Shown: positions 36,157-46,839, numbered from the stretch's first letter. The stretch: DNA of 64,000 bases from Phellopilus nigrolimitatus (GCA_021029095.1 JAJOHG010000015.1:434001-498000), one strand, 5' to 3'. Program-made: numbers and translations. The notes: generated by a model from the letters alone, not told the origin.

Positions 36157-37665
36157 TTAGTCTATGCAGCATCGGTGATTCGCACAAAGATTTGGGCGAG
36201 GCGTCTCGCTCGTTTTCTTTTTTTCAGCTACAACGACGCCAAGCAGCTCTACCCCGGTGTACCGCGCAATGACAGCCATCGCTTCGTCGACTTGAAATAG
36301 GCTGGTGCTCACATGGAGATCCGCGTCCTCCGTCCTCCTCGCACATATGTAAACGCTCCTCAACTGCGGGAGCGTACACCCGAAGCGCTTGAGGAACAAG
36401 TTCCTGAGCGCGGCCCGCGTCGGCTCAAAGACGTATTCCTCAGCGTAGAGGCACCTATACGGGCAGCCCGTCAGAGTGAGGCGCCGCAGGCGCGGGGGAA
36501 GCACGAGGATCGTCCCATTTACGTTCCACGCGGCGAATGTCTGCATGGGGACGCACAGCGCCGTGAGGGAGGTGAGAGACGACAGGACGCCGGCGGGGTC
36601 GTTCGGGCTTCCAGATGATAGAAATATGCATTTGGGACTGGTCAAGACGAGCGATTCGAGAGAGGACGCGAAGTGCCGTAACCTATCCCAGAACTCGTTG
36701 CCGAAGTCTGCGCTTATAACGTCCAGGGAGCGAAGTGCTTGTAGGCCAGTCGGGAGCCGTATACTGTGCACATGCCTCCATTTGCGTATGCACAGGTGCC
36801 GAAGCCGGGGCGCTTGGAACAACTCAACCGGGTCGTGTGGGCAATCTGGGGCGCAACGGGGCTGGCCGGCTTGGAGGCGGGGGTAGGACTGGGACACGGA
36901 CAGCACCAGCTCCTCCAGGGTGGGGAAGACGAAGGACGGCGAGAATAACACCTTCGTGAGGTGTTGTTCACAGTCCCGGAGCGAGATCTCTAGGCGAGTT
37001 AGTTGGTGCAGGTATGTCGCTGGGAATGGGAGACGCGTTAACATTCTGCGGTCCTCGAGCTCCAGCAGAGCCTTAGTTCCCTCGAATTCAATATCCTGAG
37101 AGTGTAAATTCGGGCAGACCCAATAGACGGTATCCAGGTTATACGTGACTTCATTCGGGTGGCAGAAGGCCTTTGCGGGCCCGGTCACAGACTCCAGTGA
37201 GATAGATATGTTAGGGAAGTAAAAGGACCGCACTTGAAGTGCCAGGTGCCTTTTGCTTGAAAGAATCGAAGATAGTGAGGACAAAGCTGTCGTGGAAGAT
37301 ATTGATATGTCCCTGAAAAGAAGGCCCGTTGCTACTTCATGCCATGTTGTACTGACGCGAGCGATGGCGGCCAGTGTTGGCTGCAATACGGACTGCGTGT
37401 ACTCCATGGGCGTCGAGAAAGCATCTCGCTCGTACGCATATTGCTTGAAGATCTCCTGCACCAGCTCGACCGGGACATAATCAAAAGGAGAGGTTCGTTT
37501 CGTCTTCGAGTGGAGGGCATATGGACGACCGAGGTGGCTTAATGCTGAGAGGGCCGCGCGCAGATATTGAAGTATAGCTAGAATAAACTTCAAGCACCTC
37601 CGATACTTTGCGAAAAAAACGAGTCTCTTGGGAGAGTATTGATCTGTAATATCAAGAGTACTCAT
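36157..37665 (-). CDS. F-box/LRR protein, copy 2
   Basis: Single open frame of 502 residues from MSTLDITDQYSPKRL, the start shared with copy 3 (MSTLDITGQHPPQSL). F-box region: SPFDYVPVELVQEIFKQYAY and VSTTWHEVATGLLFRDI. Leucine-rich repeats follow as in the other copies (LHQLTRLEISLRDC, FPTLEELVLSV, APRLRHLCIRKW, ALRSLDVI, SLESLVLTS, LRRLTLTGCPYRCLY). The frame stays open upstream to 37812, where a second segment QFLTHSLPRTSSMS, also present before copy 3, is separated from the start by ~32 extra residues; the true start could be one of these earlier Mets. Probable SCF substrate receptor of unknown target. The C-terminal tail differs from the other copies (ends NLCANHRCCID). No frame break, so this copy may work. 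Confidence 0.76.
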   Translation of the reverse strand: MSTLDITDQYSPKRLVFFAKYRRCLKFILAILQYLRAALSALSHLGRPYALHSKTKRTSPFDYVPVELVQEIFKQYAYERDAFSTPMEYTQSVLQPTLAAIARVSTTWHEVATGLLFRDISISSTTALSSLSSILSSKRHLALQVRSFYFPNISISLESVTGPAKAFCHPNEVTYNLDTVYWVCPNLHSQDIEFEGTKALLELEDRRMLTRLPFPATYLHQLTRLEISLRDCEQHLTKVLFSPSFVFPTLEELVLSVSQSYPRLQAGQPRCAPDCPHDPVELFQAPRLRHLCIRKWRHVHSIRLPTGLQALRSLDVISADFGNEFWDRLRHFASSLESLVLTSPKCIFLSSGSPNDPAGVLSSLTSLTALCVPMQTFAAWNVNGTILVLPPRLRRLTLTGCPYRCLYAEEYVFEPTRAALRNLFLKRFGCTLPQLRSVYICARRTEDADLHVSTSLFQVDEAMAVIARYTGVELLGVVVAEKKKTSETPRPNLCANHRCCID

Positions 37666-37909
37666 GCGTGAGTGGCTTAAGGCGGTCCGGGCGAGAAAGC
37701 CGAACTTGGCGTAAATCTTACAAATGCAGAGCCACGCGCGGACTGGCCAGAATTCAATACTCATCGAGCTAGTGCGGGGAAGAGAATGGGTCAAGAACTG
37801 AGCAAAAAGCAATTATGCTGTGGTGAGGATAGAACAGCAGGCACTACGTATGTACGAGTGGGAAGATAACGTCGGAACTTTCCGATCTGAATTATAATTT
37901 GTACGGCTT
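37666..37909. other. Upstream region of F-box copy 2
   Basis: Short region up to the left end of a transposon. The first ~150 b remain open in the F-box frame and may be leader or coding. Confidence 0.35.
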
Positions 37910-37911
37910 TA

Positions 37912-38679
37912 CAGTCATGGACCGGTCCTTGAGACAGCCCCGGTCCTTGAGACACCCTTTATATTTTCCTTCCACAACAGCTCGGGACCATCTTGGGTGT
38001 TTTAATGGGTCAATACATGATTGAACTAAGTGTTTCTGGAGTTATAGAAAAATTGCTCGTGTACTTCGTCAGATATAGGTAAAATGTACCTTTTTGACCA
38101 AAACAACCAAACTTGTTCGCTTTCCGGTGCCCTTATTTGGACTAATTAAAATCTTTAAAAAATCTCAGGAGCACTCCTTTCTGCATTGTAAACTAAATTG
38201 CGCAAAAAGATTGAGGAAAAACGAGCAAGAACTGACTGCATAAAACATTTTGTCTCTGTTGAGTGACTAAACGCAGTCACGTGACGCTTATGCGCTCACG
38301 GTCCGTTCGAACTTGATTTCGAGCTCTCCAATTCATTTCTCGTCCGAAATGGTTCATTTTTTCAGTTGATCGAAAACTTCAGTAATCCTCTTGTATATGG
38401 CAAAAAACAACTTCCGGTTATGATGTATAATACTAGGAAAAACGTTGAAATTAACCGTGAGAAAAAAGGTGTCTCAAAGAGTGGTGAACACCAAATTCCT
38501 GCCTCAGAATCAATTATTTATTATCTCGCTCATTTCTCAAAGAATTCTCTTGAAAATTTGCGTGAATGTCGCTGAGTAAACAAACAAAATTATCATATTT
38601 TTTCTCTTGACGGAATCGAACCAGGGACGGTCAGGGTACACAATCAAGATGTGGTGTCTCAAGGACCGGTCCATGACTG
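37912..38679. mobile_element. Non-autonomous TIR transposon C (768 bp, TA target site)
   Basis: Perfect 25-base terminal inverted repeats beginning CAGTCATGGACCGGTCC, bordered by TA (37910-37911 and 38680-38681). The left arm carries a second, direct copy of CCGGTCCTTGAGACA just inside the TIR. The interior is AT-rich with no transposase; a 69-residue open frame (38366-38575) is not convincing. TA duplication and the CAGT end fit the Tc1/mariner-pogo superfamily. It abuts transposon B and shares the right-hand TA with it. Confidence 0.88.
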
Positions 38680-38681
38680 TA

Positions 38682-39169
38682 CAGGGTTTCCGGAAAACCT
38701 TGTCAGTACTCACTTTTTTTCTCAACATTTGTACCGTAGCCCCATTTGGTAGTAATTACTCAAAATGGCAGTAACTACTCAAAATGGTAGTAATTTCTTA
38801 ATCCGGTTGCAGCCATACGCGAGTGATCGACGCGTTGGTCACAACAAGTCCGAGGTGCGAAAGACTTCAGTAATACATGTACTCATGCCCCTCTGAAAGA
38901 TCAGCAAAGACATAAAAAGTGCGGCATATAAATATATGATAATTTCCATGTTTCCGATGACATTTGGGAAGTATTTGACTTCTTGAAAGACTGGAGAGAC
39001 TGAAAGTGCAATGGCAACTTCGCGTTTTGACCGCGCGCCTGCAACCGGATTAAGAAATTACTACCATTTTGAGTAACTACTACCATTTTGAGTAATTACT
39101 ACCAAATGGGGCTACGGTACAAAAGTTGAGAAAAAAAGTGAGTACTGACAAGGTTTTCCGGAAACCCTG
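38682..39169. mobile_element. Non-autonomous TIR transposon B (488 bp, TA target site)
   Basis: Inverted arms of ~130 bases start CAGGGTTTCCGGAAAACC and are flanked by TA (38680-38681 and 39170-39171). Each arm contains tandem ~19-bp units of the type GGTAGTAATTACTCAAAAT. The core TCCGGAAAACCTTGTCAGT is identical to that of transposon A at 27414, but the subterminal units differ. It inserted at, or was hit through, the TA that also ends transposon C, so one element landed at the border of the other. Confidence 0.87.
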
Positions 39170-39476
39170 TAAATTGGCAGCGATGATCGCTTACGCGGTT
39201 CGTCATTTTCTACGCGCAATTTACATGTAGCACGAAGACTACAAGCACATTGTAATTACACCAGCTGCAAGTCCCAAGTTCAGTGTGGCCCGTCTGGGCT
39301 GTAGATGGCGTGTTGGTGACGCCTTGCAAACTTAATCATGGAGAGCATCACACCGAAACTCCAGAGAGCATCGCGAAACTCCGTCCAGGAGCGCTTGCCA
39401 GTTTCTGTAGCACTGATGCGCGTGCGCGCGGAGTCAGTCAGTTCGATATGCATGACCAAAGAAATTACGAAGCGAC

Positions 39477-40949
39477 TCAACCTGTTTTCTTTTCAACGGC
39501 GACGCCGAGTACCTCTACCCCGGCTTCCCGCGCAGCGACGCCCGTCTCTTCGTCGATTCGAAATAGGCTGGCGCCCATGTCGAGTTCTAGGTCCTCTGTT
39601 CTCCCCGCACATATGCGTACACTTCTCAACTCGCGAAGCAGCCGCCCGTAGCGCTTGAAGATGAACAAGTCTCTGAGCGCGGTCTGCGCCCGCTCAAAGA
39701 CTTCTTCCTCAATGTAGAAGCGCCTATACGGGCAGCCCGTCAGCGTCAGGCGCCGCAGGCGCGGGGGGAGCACGAGGGCCGTCGCATCCGCGTCCCACGC
39801 GGCGAATGTATGCATGGGGACGGACAACGCCGTGAGGGAAGTGAGGGACGACAGGACTGCACCAGGGTCGTTCGAGCCTCCCGTCGGCGACGACGGGTAC
39901 GCGTACACGGGGCTGGTCAAAACGAGCGACTCGAGCGAGGACGCGAAATATCGTAACCTGTTCCAGAAAGCATCGTTGAAGTCGACGTCCATGATGTCCA
40001 GGGAGCGCAGCGCGCGCGCGCCGGTCGGCAGCTGTATACCGTGGCGATGCGTCCAGCTGCGGATGCACAGGTGCCGCAGCCGCGGCGCCTGGAACAGCGC
40101 GACCGGGTCGTGCGGGCAGTCCGCGGTGCAGCTGAGCCGGTTGATGTGGAGAGGGGAGTACGATACGACCACGGACAGCATCAGCTCCTCGAGGGCGGGG
40201 AAGACGAAGGACGGCGAGAACAACACCTTCTCAAGGCGCTGCTCGCAATCACTGAGAGAGATCTCCAGGCGAGTTAGCTGGTGCAGGTCCGTCGCTGGGA
40301 ATGGCAGACACGTTAACATCTGGTGGTCCTCGAGCTCCAGCAGAGCCTTCGTTCCCTTGAACTGAATATCCCTCGAGTGTAGGTCTGGACAGACCCGGTA
40401 GACGGTGTCCAGATCCCGCATGACGTCATCTGGGCGACAAAAGGCTTTTGCGGGCATGATTACAGACTCCAGTGCGATAAATACGATGGGGGAGTAAAAG
40501 GACCGCACTTGAAGTGCGAGGTGCCTTTTACTTGAAAGGGTTGAAGAGAGTGAGGACAAAGCTGTCGGGGAGGAGATGTATATGTCTCTGAACAGAAGAC
40601 TTGTTGCTACTTCGTGGCATGTTATACTGACACGAGAGATCGCGGCCAGTGTTGGCTGCAATATTGACTGCGTGTATTCCATCGGAGACGAACAAGAGTC
40701 CCGCTCGTATGTATATTGCTTGAAGATCTCTTCCACTAGTTCAACCGGGAGACGGTCGAAAGGAGAGGTTCGTTTCGTCCTCGAGGGGGCCTGCAATAGA
40801 GCGCATAGGCGGCTAAGATGGTCATAGGGTGAGAGGACCACGTCAAATAATTGGGTCTGAGGTAATAGAGACTTCAAACGCCCTCCGATACTTCGCGAAA
40901 TTACGAGACTTTGGGGAGGGTGTTGACCCGTGATATCCAGAGTACTCAT
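39477..40949 (-). CDS. F-box/LRR protein, copy 3
   Basis: Open frame of 490 residues from MSTLDITGQHPPQSL. F-box: SPFDRLPVELVEEIFKQYTY and VSITCHEVATSLLFRDI; then leucine-rich repeats closely matching copy 1 (LHQLTRLEISLSDC, FPALEELMLS, APRLRHLCIRSW, ALRSLDIMDV, SLESLVLTS, LRRLTLTGCPYRRFY). Ends VEVLGVAVEKKTG, nearly the same as copy 1 (VEVLGVVVEKKPS). The frame is open upstream to 41180, probably leader. Copies 1 and 3 also match through the stop codon into the 3' flank, so they arose by a fairly recent duplication that included non-coding DNA. Likely SCF substrate receptor. No frame break. Confidence 0.77.
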   Translation of the reverse strand: MSTLDITGQHPPQSLVISRSIGGRLKSLLPQTQLFDVVLSPYDHLSRLCALLQAPSRTKRTSPFDRLPVELVEEIFKQYTYERDSCSSPMEYTQSILQPTLAAISRVSITCHEVATSLLFRDIYISSPTALSSLSSTLSSKRHLALQVRSFYSPIVFIALESVIMPAKAFCRPDDVMRDLDTVYRVCPDLHSRDIQFKGTKALLELEDHQMLTCLPFPATDLHQLTRLEISLSDCEQRLEKVLFSPSFVFPALEELMLSVVVSYSPLHINRLSCTADCPHDPVALFQAPRLRHLCIRSWTHRHGIQLPTGARALRSLDIMDVDFNDAFWNRLRYFASSLESLVLTSPVYAYPSSPTGGSNDPGAVLSSLTSLTALSVPMHTFAAWDADATALVLPPRLRRLTLTGCPYRRFYIEEEVFERAQTALRDLFIFKRYGRLLRELRSVRICAGRTEDLELDMGASLFRIDEETGVAAREAGVEVLGVAVEKKTG

Positions 40950-41900
40950 CGAGCTAGTGCAAGTGCGCGGAATAGATTGGGTCAAGAACTGAGAAGTAAG
41001 CAGTTTTGCTGCGGTGAGGATGGAACGACAGTGTACGCGAGAAAGCCATTTTATGCACAATAACCTAAAGACGCCACCTAATGGAAAAACAAGAGAGGCT
41101 CTTGTAGGTTTTATGATTTGAGGAGCACAAGGCCTAGAGATCAGGGCCCATATTTCCAATATCTTGCGGATATATGTCAAGTCAAAGAGGTGTTGGGGCC
41201 CAATGCCCCAAATTGTGTTCCATGAAAAGCGGGAACGCCTGTGTATGTAGCTCTTGTCTCTTCAGTCGGGTATCAAAAATTCGTTTTCCAGGGAACATAT
41301 CAACTCAGAGAGATAAAATGAAGCTCAACCAAGAGTTTGCAGGAGTAAGTAGTAAGGAATCGACGAAGCTGCCAGCGAGATACGTATTTTCTTATGCAAG
41401 CACATATGTACGTAAGTGTGGTCTTTCCCACGGATGGACGGATACTTCGATTGTTGACGTATCTTCCAGTTGCCGTAACTTCGCCGTGAATCCCGAAATG
41501 TCCGAACGCATCTGGTGTCCTTTGGCACACAATAAGCTCTTAGGGTACAACAAGCATCATTCGTCAAAAGGCTACCGCCTTGTTCCAGATGGTAGGTATT
41601 TCCCGACTCGCCATAGTCCTGGAGCTGACGAAACTGATAAAACTGTCTTGTATTCCATGGGCTTACTGTCGTTTCCCTTCAGCGGAGTATTCTGCTGCCA
41701 ATGAGTCGGCGATGACTCCACTGGTGCAGTCCGTCAAATCCTGTTCCATTGATACTGCGCGTTGACATAACTGTCGAATAAAGGTATCTAAGGCACAATT
41801 TGTTTTTTTAATGGCACAAACTAGAAATACAAAGCGGACGGCAACAGGGAAAGCAGAAAAAAAGAAACGAAATATATTTTCCTTACTTTGTCTCGCGCGA
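40950..41900. other. Intergenic region
   Basis: F-box copy 3 upstream region and 3' UTR of the next gene. A 176-residue open frame at 41174-41704 (+) has no recognisable content and no splice logic; I do not call it. Confidence 0.4.
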
Positions 41901-42927
41901 TCAATACCCGCCGCGTGCTCCGCTGCCTGCCCCACCAACGCCAGAAGCACCGTAGTTCCCGCCGCCGCCAAGTTCGTCAGGATTGGTCGTACCCGTTTCG
42001 GGGTCTCGCCCTCCGAGGTGCCTGTATTGCGGGTGGGCGCCGTGCGCGACTGCGCGCTCGCGACGTGCGAGAGCAGAGGACTCCAGGCGCTCGGCCTCGC
42101 TCAGCTCCGCGGCTTGTGCCTTAAGAGCTGTCGATTCTCTGCCAGAGAGGGAAATAGCCATGAATATTTGGAGCGAGTGGTCATACAAAACGGTGCACGT
42201 ACTGCTCCTTTGCCAGGCCCTTCGCCTTAAGGTTCTGACTGCCGATTGCGCTCCCGACGGCGTGTTCGACCTTGCCCGCGAAGCGCTGCGTGCCGCCTCC
42301 GCCACTTGTGCCTCGGCCAGTTGTACCTGGATGGATAGGGTTTCCTGCCCTATCTGTGCGCGGTGGCATCGCAGACTGGGCCGCGCCTGGGCCGTTTCCG
42401 TCTGTACTGTCGTAGCCCGTGCCGCCGACATTGCTATTGTAGCCTGCGACGTTGTGGCCCGCACCAGTCTGGGCGCCCTGGCCGTAGCCTGTTTCGTCAG
42501 CGGTCCCAGCGGCGTTGGGGTGGTTCTGCTGGCCACCGTGGTGGAGGCGGTTTCCTGCACCAGTGGCATTCTCGGGGTTGGAGGACACGTCCGAGCCGCC
42601 GTACGTCGCATGGGTCGAACTTAATGCGTCGTCGTGGTGCCTCTGGCCACCTTTCTGAAGGCGGTTGCCTGTGCCGGTGCCGGCCGTACGGCCGTCCGCG
42701 AGCACGTTGGAACCTCCGTACGACGCGTCTGCGTCTGCGTTGTGCCTCTGTCCACCTTTCTGGAGACGGTTGCCTCCACCTGTGCCATTAGCGGAGGTGC
42801 CTGAGGGCAGGTCGGAGCCGCCGTATGTCGCGTCGGCCGTGTTCTGCGAAGGAAAGGTATCTTAGTCGACCGCGATAAATGGAAGAAAGTAATAACATAC
42901 GTTGTGCTTGTTTCCGAAAAGCGTCAT
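41901..42927 (-). CDS. Gly/Asn-rich protein with CsbD-like motif, copy 2 (3 exons)
   Basis: Exons 42927..42901, 42843..42203 and 42138..41901 give 301 residues with the same exon plan as the gene at 28439: a 27-nt first exon (MTLFGNKHN), a long repeat exon ending KGLAKEQ, and a last exon (ALKAQAAELSEAERLESSAL, RRERAVAHGAHPQYRHLGG) ending GARGGY. Exon 2 has three imperfect ~40-residue repeats built on YGGSD...GNRLQKGGQRH, then RFAGKVEHAVGSAIGSQNLK, the CsbD-like helix. TATATA lies at about 43027 (minus-strand promoter, ~100 b before the start). Likely a soluble, disordered stress-type protein. It is 12 kb from its relatives and less GC-rich, so it is probably the older form. Confidence 0.77.
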
Positions 42928-43687
42928 TCCGAAATATTTTTATTTGGTTATCGAAGAGTTACGAAGAATTATGAATAAATTTGTACTGTGGAGTTCGGGG
43001 AATGTTAAAGCTAATCCAGACTTTATATACGCAGATCCGCAGGCACCTGATGATTCTGGCGAGGAGTAGATGGCTGTGCGCAATACATAGATGACGACAG
43101 AGTCTCCGCAACACCGGAGTAAAGAAATGGAGGGGCTTTCTGCGTCTAGATCGAGCGGTGACATCATCCTGGAAAGAGTAACGCGACGCGTTACAGACGC
43201 GTGCCCACCGCCACGCACGTGATCTCTCGAAGCGGACTTAATGAGGATACCGCATCATAGTACATACAGTATGCGGCTGGAAAATCACGTTCCTGAGCAT
43301 TCAACCTTATCACACACTCGCTGCTATTGATCTACCGTATCGACTCACTTGATTGAAACTCGCACTTCCTGCAGCTTCCAATGACATGGAAGATTGAAAT
43401 TTGGCAGATGCGCATGCTGGGTGCATGAGGTCTGTCTCATTCCAGGTGAGTTCACAAGGGCAATTGACGACCGAGAAGACTTCGGAGTGCGGCATTTGAA
43501 CTGAACTACATATAAACAGTTGCCACAAGCTGTTCTCGCTCTTCGCAATTCTCACCCTCACTGCAACGAAGGATTCTTCTTGACGTCTGCTCTCCTTCTC
43601 TTTTCGCTGCTCTGGTGAAGACCTCCGACAATTGCAGACGTTGAGACACGTTTCTATGAACGTAGAACCTTCAGGCTCAACTCAACG
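42928..43687. other. Divergent promoter region
   Basis: Between the starts of the CsbD-motif gene (minus) and the MFS gene (plus). It holds the CTTTATATACG box of the former at ~43023. No gene seen. Confidence 0.4.
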
Positions 43688-46607
43688 ATGTCACTTGACC
43701 CGAACCCTCCCAAGTCATCTAGCACAAAGGACACGAATACATCCGCAACGATAGTAACATTAGATGAACCCGCCTCCGAAGCAACTTCCGATGCGGAAAG
43801 GGTCAACGCGTCAGGCCTGGAAACCCAGGAGTTCCAAGAGGAGCAGACGCAGATGCCCTTCAAACTGTACAAGCGACGGTTTACTGGTGTACTAGGCATC
43901 ATCGCTCTCAATATTGTCGCAGGAATGAACCTACCTTGGTTCGGCCCTATCGCGAATGACAGTGCGTTACGATCACATTTTCATGTCCTTAAATATGAAC
44001 TCCCTTCCCCTTTCACTGCTTTTTCTAAAACTTCCACGTATTTATTTATTTATGTTGAACTTATTTGATGCCTTAGCTCTTTACAGAAGGCTAAATATGA
44101 AGAGTTTTCAAACATCGCTGATTTCTATTTGTTTTTCAGCGGCCGACGCCTTCGGCATCTCGCTCGACCAGGTCAATTGGCTCGGGAACATAATCGCTGT
44201 CACATATCTCGTTGTCGCTCCCCTCGTTCCTATTCTTTGCTCGCGTGTGGGCATACGCGTATGCGTGAGTTGCTTCGTTTCTATATCTAGGTTCATTGAA
44301 AGTTGGATATGCTGTTTTCTTCTTTCTTTCTGATACATCGGATCCTTCCAATCCTTCCATCATTCTCCTCAATTCCCTTCGTACGCAAGTCCATGATGAA
44401 AAAATGGTGACTAACTTCTACTGTTATTGCGAATGTTAAATTTCTTCCGGAATAAATGATCGATAAACCCAGTACGTCATCGGCACGACTTTCCTCATCC
44501 TCTCAGCGTGGGTGCGCTTTGCAGGCACTGCGCGCGCACTCAGCCCGCGGGGGGCGTATGCGTTGCTCATCATTGGTCAGGTGTGTTCTTCATGCTCCTT
44601 TTGTTTTTGCGAACTCGATGCTCTGCATAAAAAGGCGGGATGTCTAACCGTTATGAACTCACTTTTTTTTTTTTGCTCAACCACAATCTTTGTTATTATG
44701 AGACTCAATATGTCGCAATAATAACGTTTACTAACTATAAACGGGTCTCGTGCGGTAAACTACAGTTTCTGAGCGCGATCCCGCAGGTGACCTTCCAAGT
44801 GCTCGCGCCAAAGTTTTCTGAGACGTGGTTCGACGTGCAAGGCCGGACGACCGCAACGATGCTCATGTCTGTGTGTGCGTGTTTTCTTATGGCCTGAGTT
44901 TGCAAATTAATTGTCTGGCTGAACTTGATATGGTGTCTGTATGTCTTATCACTATCTTAATTTGGTATCTGCAGCAAACCCGGTGGGCACCGCTCTCGGT
45001 CAGCTCATCTCGCCCTTGGTTTCGACCCCGCGCGATTCTGTACGTCTTGATTCTACCTACTGGCATTTCTTTTAGAGATAGCTGACTTGTCTTATGCATG
45101 TTAATGGATGAACGAATGAATAACAAATGTGCTCTCATAAAGGTTCTGGTTCTCGGCATTATTTCGACGGCTGTCTCCCCGTTCGTGCTTTTAGTAGGTT
45201 CGAAGCCGCCTACGCCACCATGTACGCCCCTCTTTTTATAGCCTTCCCTCTCCAGCCACTTTTCTCGGTTTGAATCAATTTATGTGTATCATTGACTTCC
45301 GATATTCTTGCTCACTCTTGACTGCGTTATTTTGTTCTTGATTTTTTAGCATATTCCGGTTCACAGATCTCCCCAACGTTCCTCGTGACACTGCGTGGCA
45401 TCCTCGGGCTGCTCCCGCGCCCCATAAGCCTCCATGCTCCAGAATTAGACCACGGTGCAGTCAGCGTCGATCAGGAGAGACAATTAGAGAGTCCCTCATC
45501 GCCCATATCTCCCGCATCAGCCGCACTAAAGGCAGAGGAGACGCAGGGGAGCGTCGACGTACGAAATTTGGAGCCGAGGGCCGAACACGAGCATATAGCA
45601 GTGAACGCGTACATGACGCCTCGCGAGCGCGTAGACTTTTCAATTTTGTTTTTGGTGTTTGGTGTTCTGGTCGCTGGGTGAGTGTGGAACGTTCATTCAC
45701 CTACTATTATGTTCAAAAACTAACGGGCGCTATTTTGTCCCTAGAGTAAGCACGTTTTCACTCCTCTCGGATGAGCTTCTTGAGCCGTATGGCTATTCGG
45801 ATGACACAGCTGGCTTTATGGTAAGCGAACCACCTTTATCATTTTATCATAGGCACGGCGCTAATCAGTTCCTCGCTCCAGGGCGCGGCCCTTCTTTTTT
45901 CGGGGCTGCTTGCTGCCTTCATCACCTCCCCGCTCTTCGATCGCGTACTCACACGTCACCTCGGGCTCGCGGCGCGCGCATTTGCGCCGCTCGTCGCTGC
46001 TGCGTGGCTCGCGCTGATTTGGGCTGTGAGACCACACAATACTGGCGCACTATACGCGCTCTTCGTCATTATAGGTGTTTTTAGCTTGAGCATATTGCCT
46101 GTAGGTCTTGAACTAGGATGTGAGCTGACGAGGAACAGTGGTGCGAGCTCGGCGATCCTGTGGTCTAGGTGCCTCCATTTCTCTTCTTTCCCTCTACCCT
46201 GTCACGAGTAAACTCTTACATCTTACATATTTATCATTTACAGCGGGAACCTATTTGGAATAATATTTATTCTCGGTTCGTCCTTATTTCTCTTCTCCTC
46301 GACCCTCCGCTTCCGTTCTCATCAAACCTAAACAGTTATGTCCGCCTTGCGAGCCCCTGCTTCTGCATCCCCGCCGGGCAACATGCATCGGTCACTTGTC
46401 TTCGTCGGTGTGTTCATTTTCGCCGCCACTATGAGCATCTTCTTCTTCCGCGGACACCAGCGCCGCCTCGAGAGGGACATGCGCGTCGCGGCGAATACAG
46501 CCCCTGTACGTAATAGCGAAGCTGAATTGCATCACGACCAGCTTGATGAGGGCGGGTTCGAATTGCGGCATAGAGCGAGAGGCTCGAGAGAGTTTGGTGG
46601 GAGATGA
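43688..46607 (+). CDS. Major facilitator superfamily transporter (11 exons)
   Basis: Exons 43688..43961, 44140..44264, 44473..44580, 44766..44874, 44975..45039, 45143..45221, 45350..45677, 45745..45820, 45882..46168, 46244..46275 and 46336..46607 join to 584 residues. A polar N-terminus leads into YKRRFTGVLGIIALNIVAGM, NWLGNIIAVTYLVVAPLVPI, VIGTTFLILSAWV, FLSAIPQVTFQVLAP and LMSVSNPVGTALGQLIS: six helices in the first half. A ~100-residue polar loop (exon 7) is followed by six more (FSILFLVFGVLVAGVS, GAALLFSGLLAAFI, ALYALFVIIGVFSLSILPVG, GNLFGIIFILVMSA, LVFVGVFIFAATMSIFF). The layout resembles the FLVCR-like branch of the MFS; substrate unknown. Exon 10 is only 32 nt. All frames are clean. 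Confidence 0.87.
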
Positions 46608-46839
46608 AGTGAAAAGTGAAACCGAATGGGATGGCGTTACGACCTTTCAAGAACATCGATATTCTTTTCTTTCTGGTTCTAGTTGTATGTTCTGGACGAG
46701 CTTCTGTATCCCGCTACCTATATTCATATTTATGTATACCACTCTATATTATAGTTGTGAAATACTCATTGCGTTCGAAAGATTGGTTTCCAAAGAACTA
46801 TCGATCTGACACCGTCCCGCATAATTAGTAGAAACGCAT

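Noticed and set aside
38610..38660. tRNA-like 3' half (GGTTCGATTCC, a box B match) on the minus strand in transposon C
   Set aside because: No matching acceptor or T-stem pairing and no A box in the right place. A chance box B or a tRNA scrap inside the element.
41174..41704. 176-residue open frame on the plus strand
   Set aside because: Cys/Ser-rich product without domain, odd composition and no conserved neighbour; not called as a gene.
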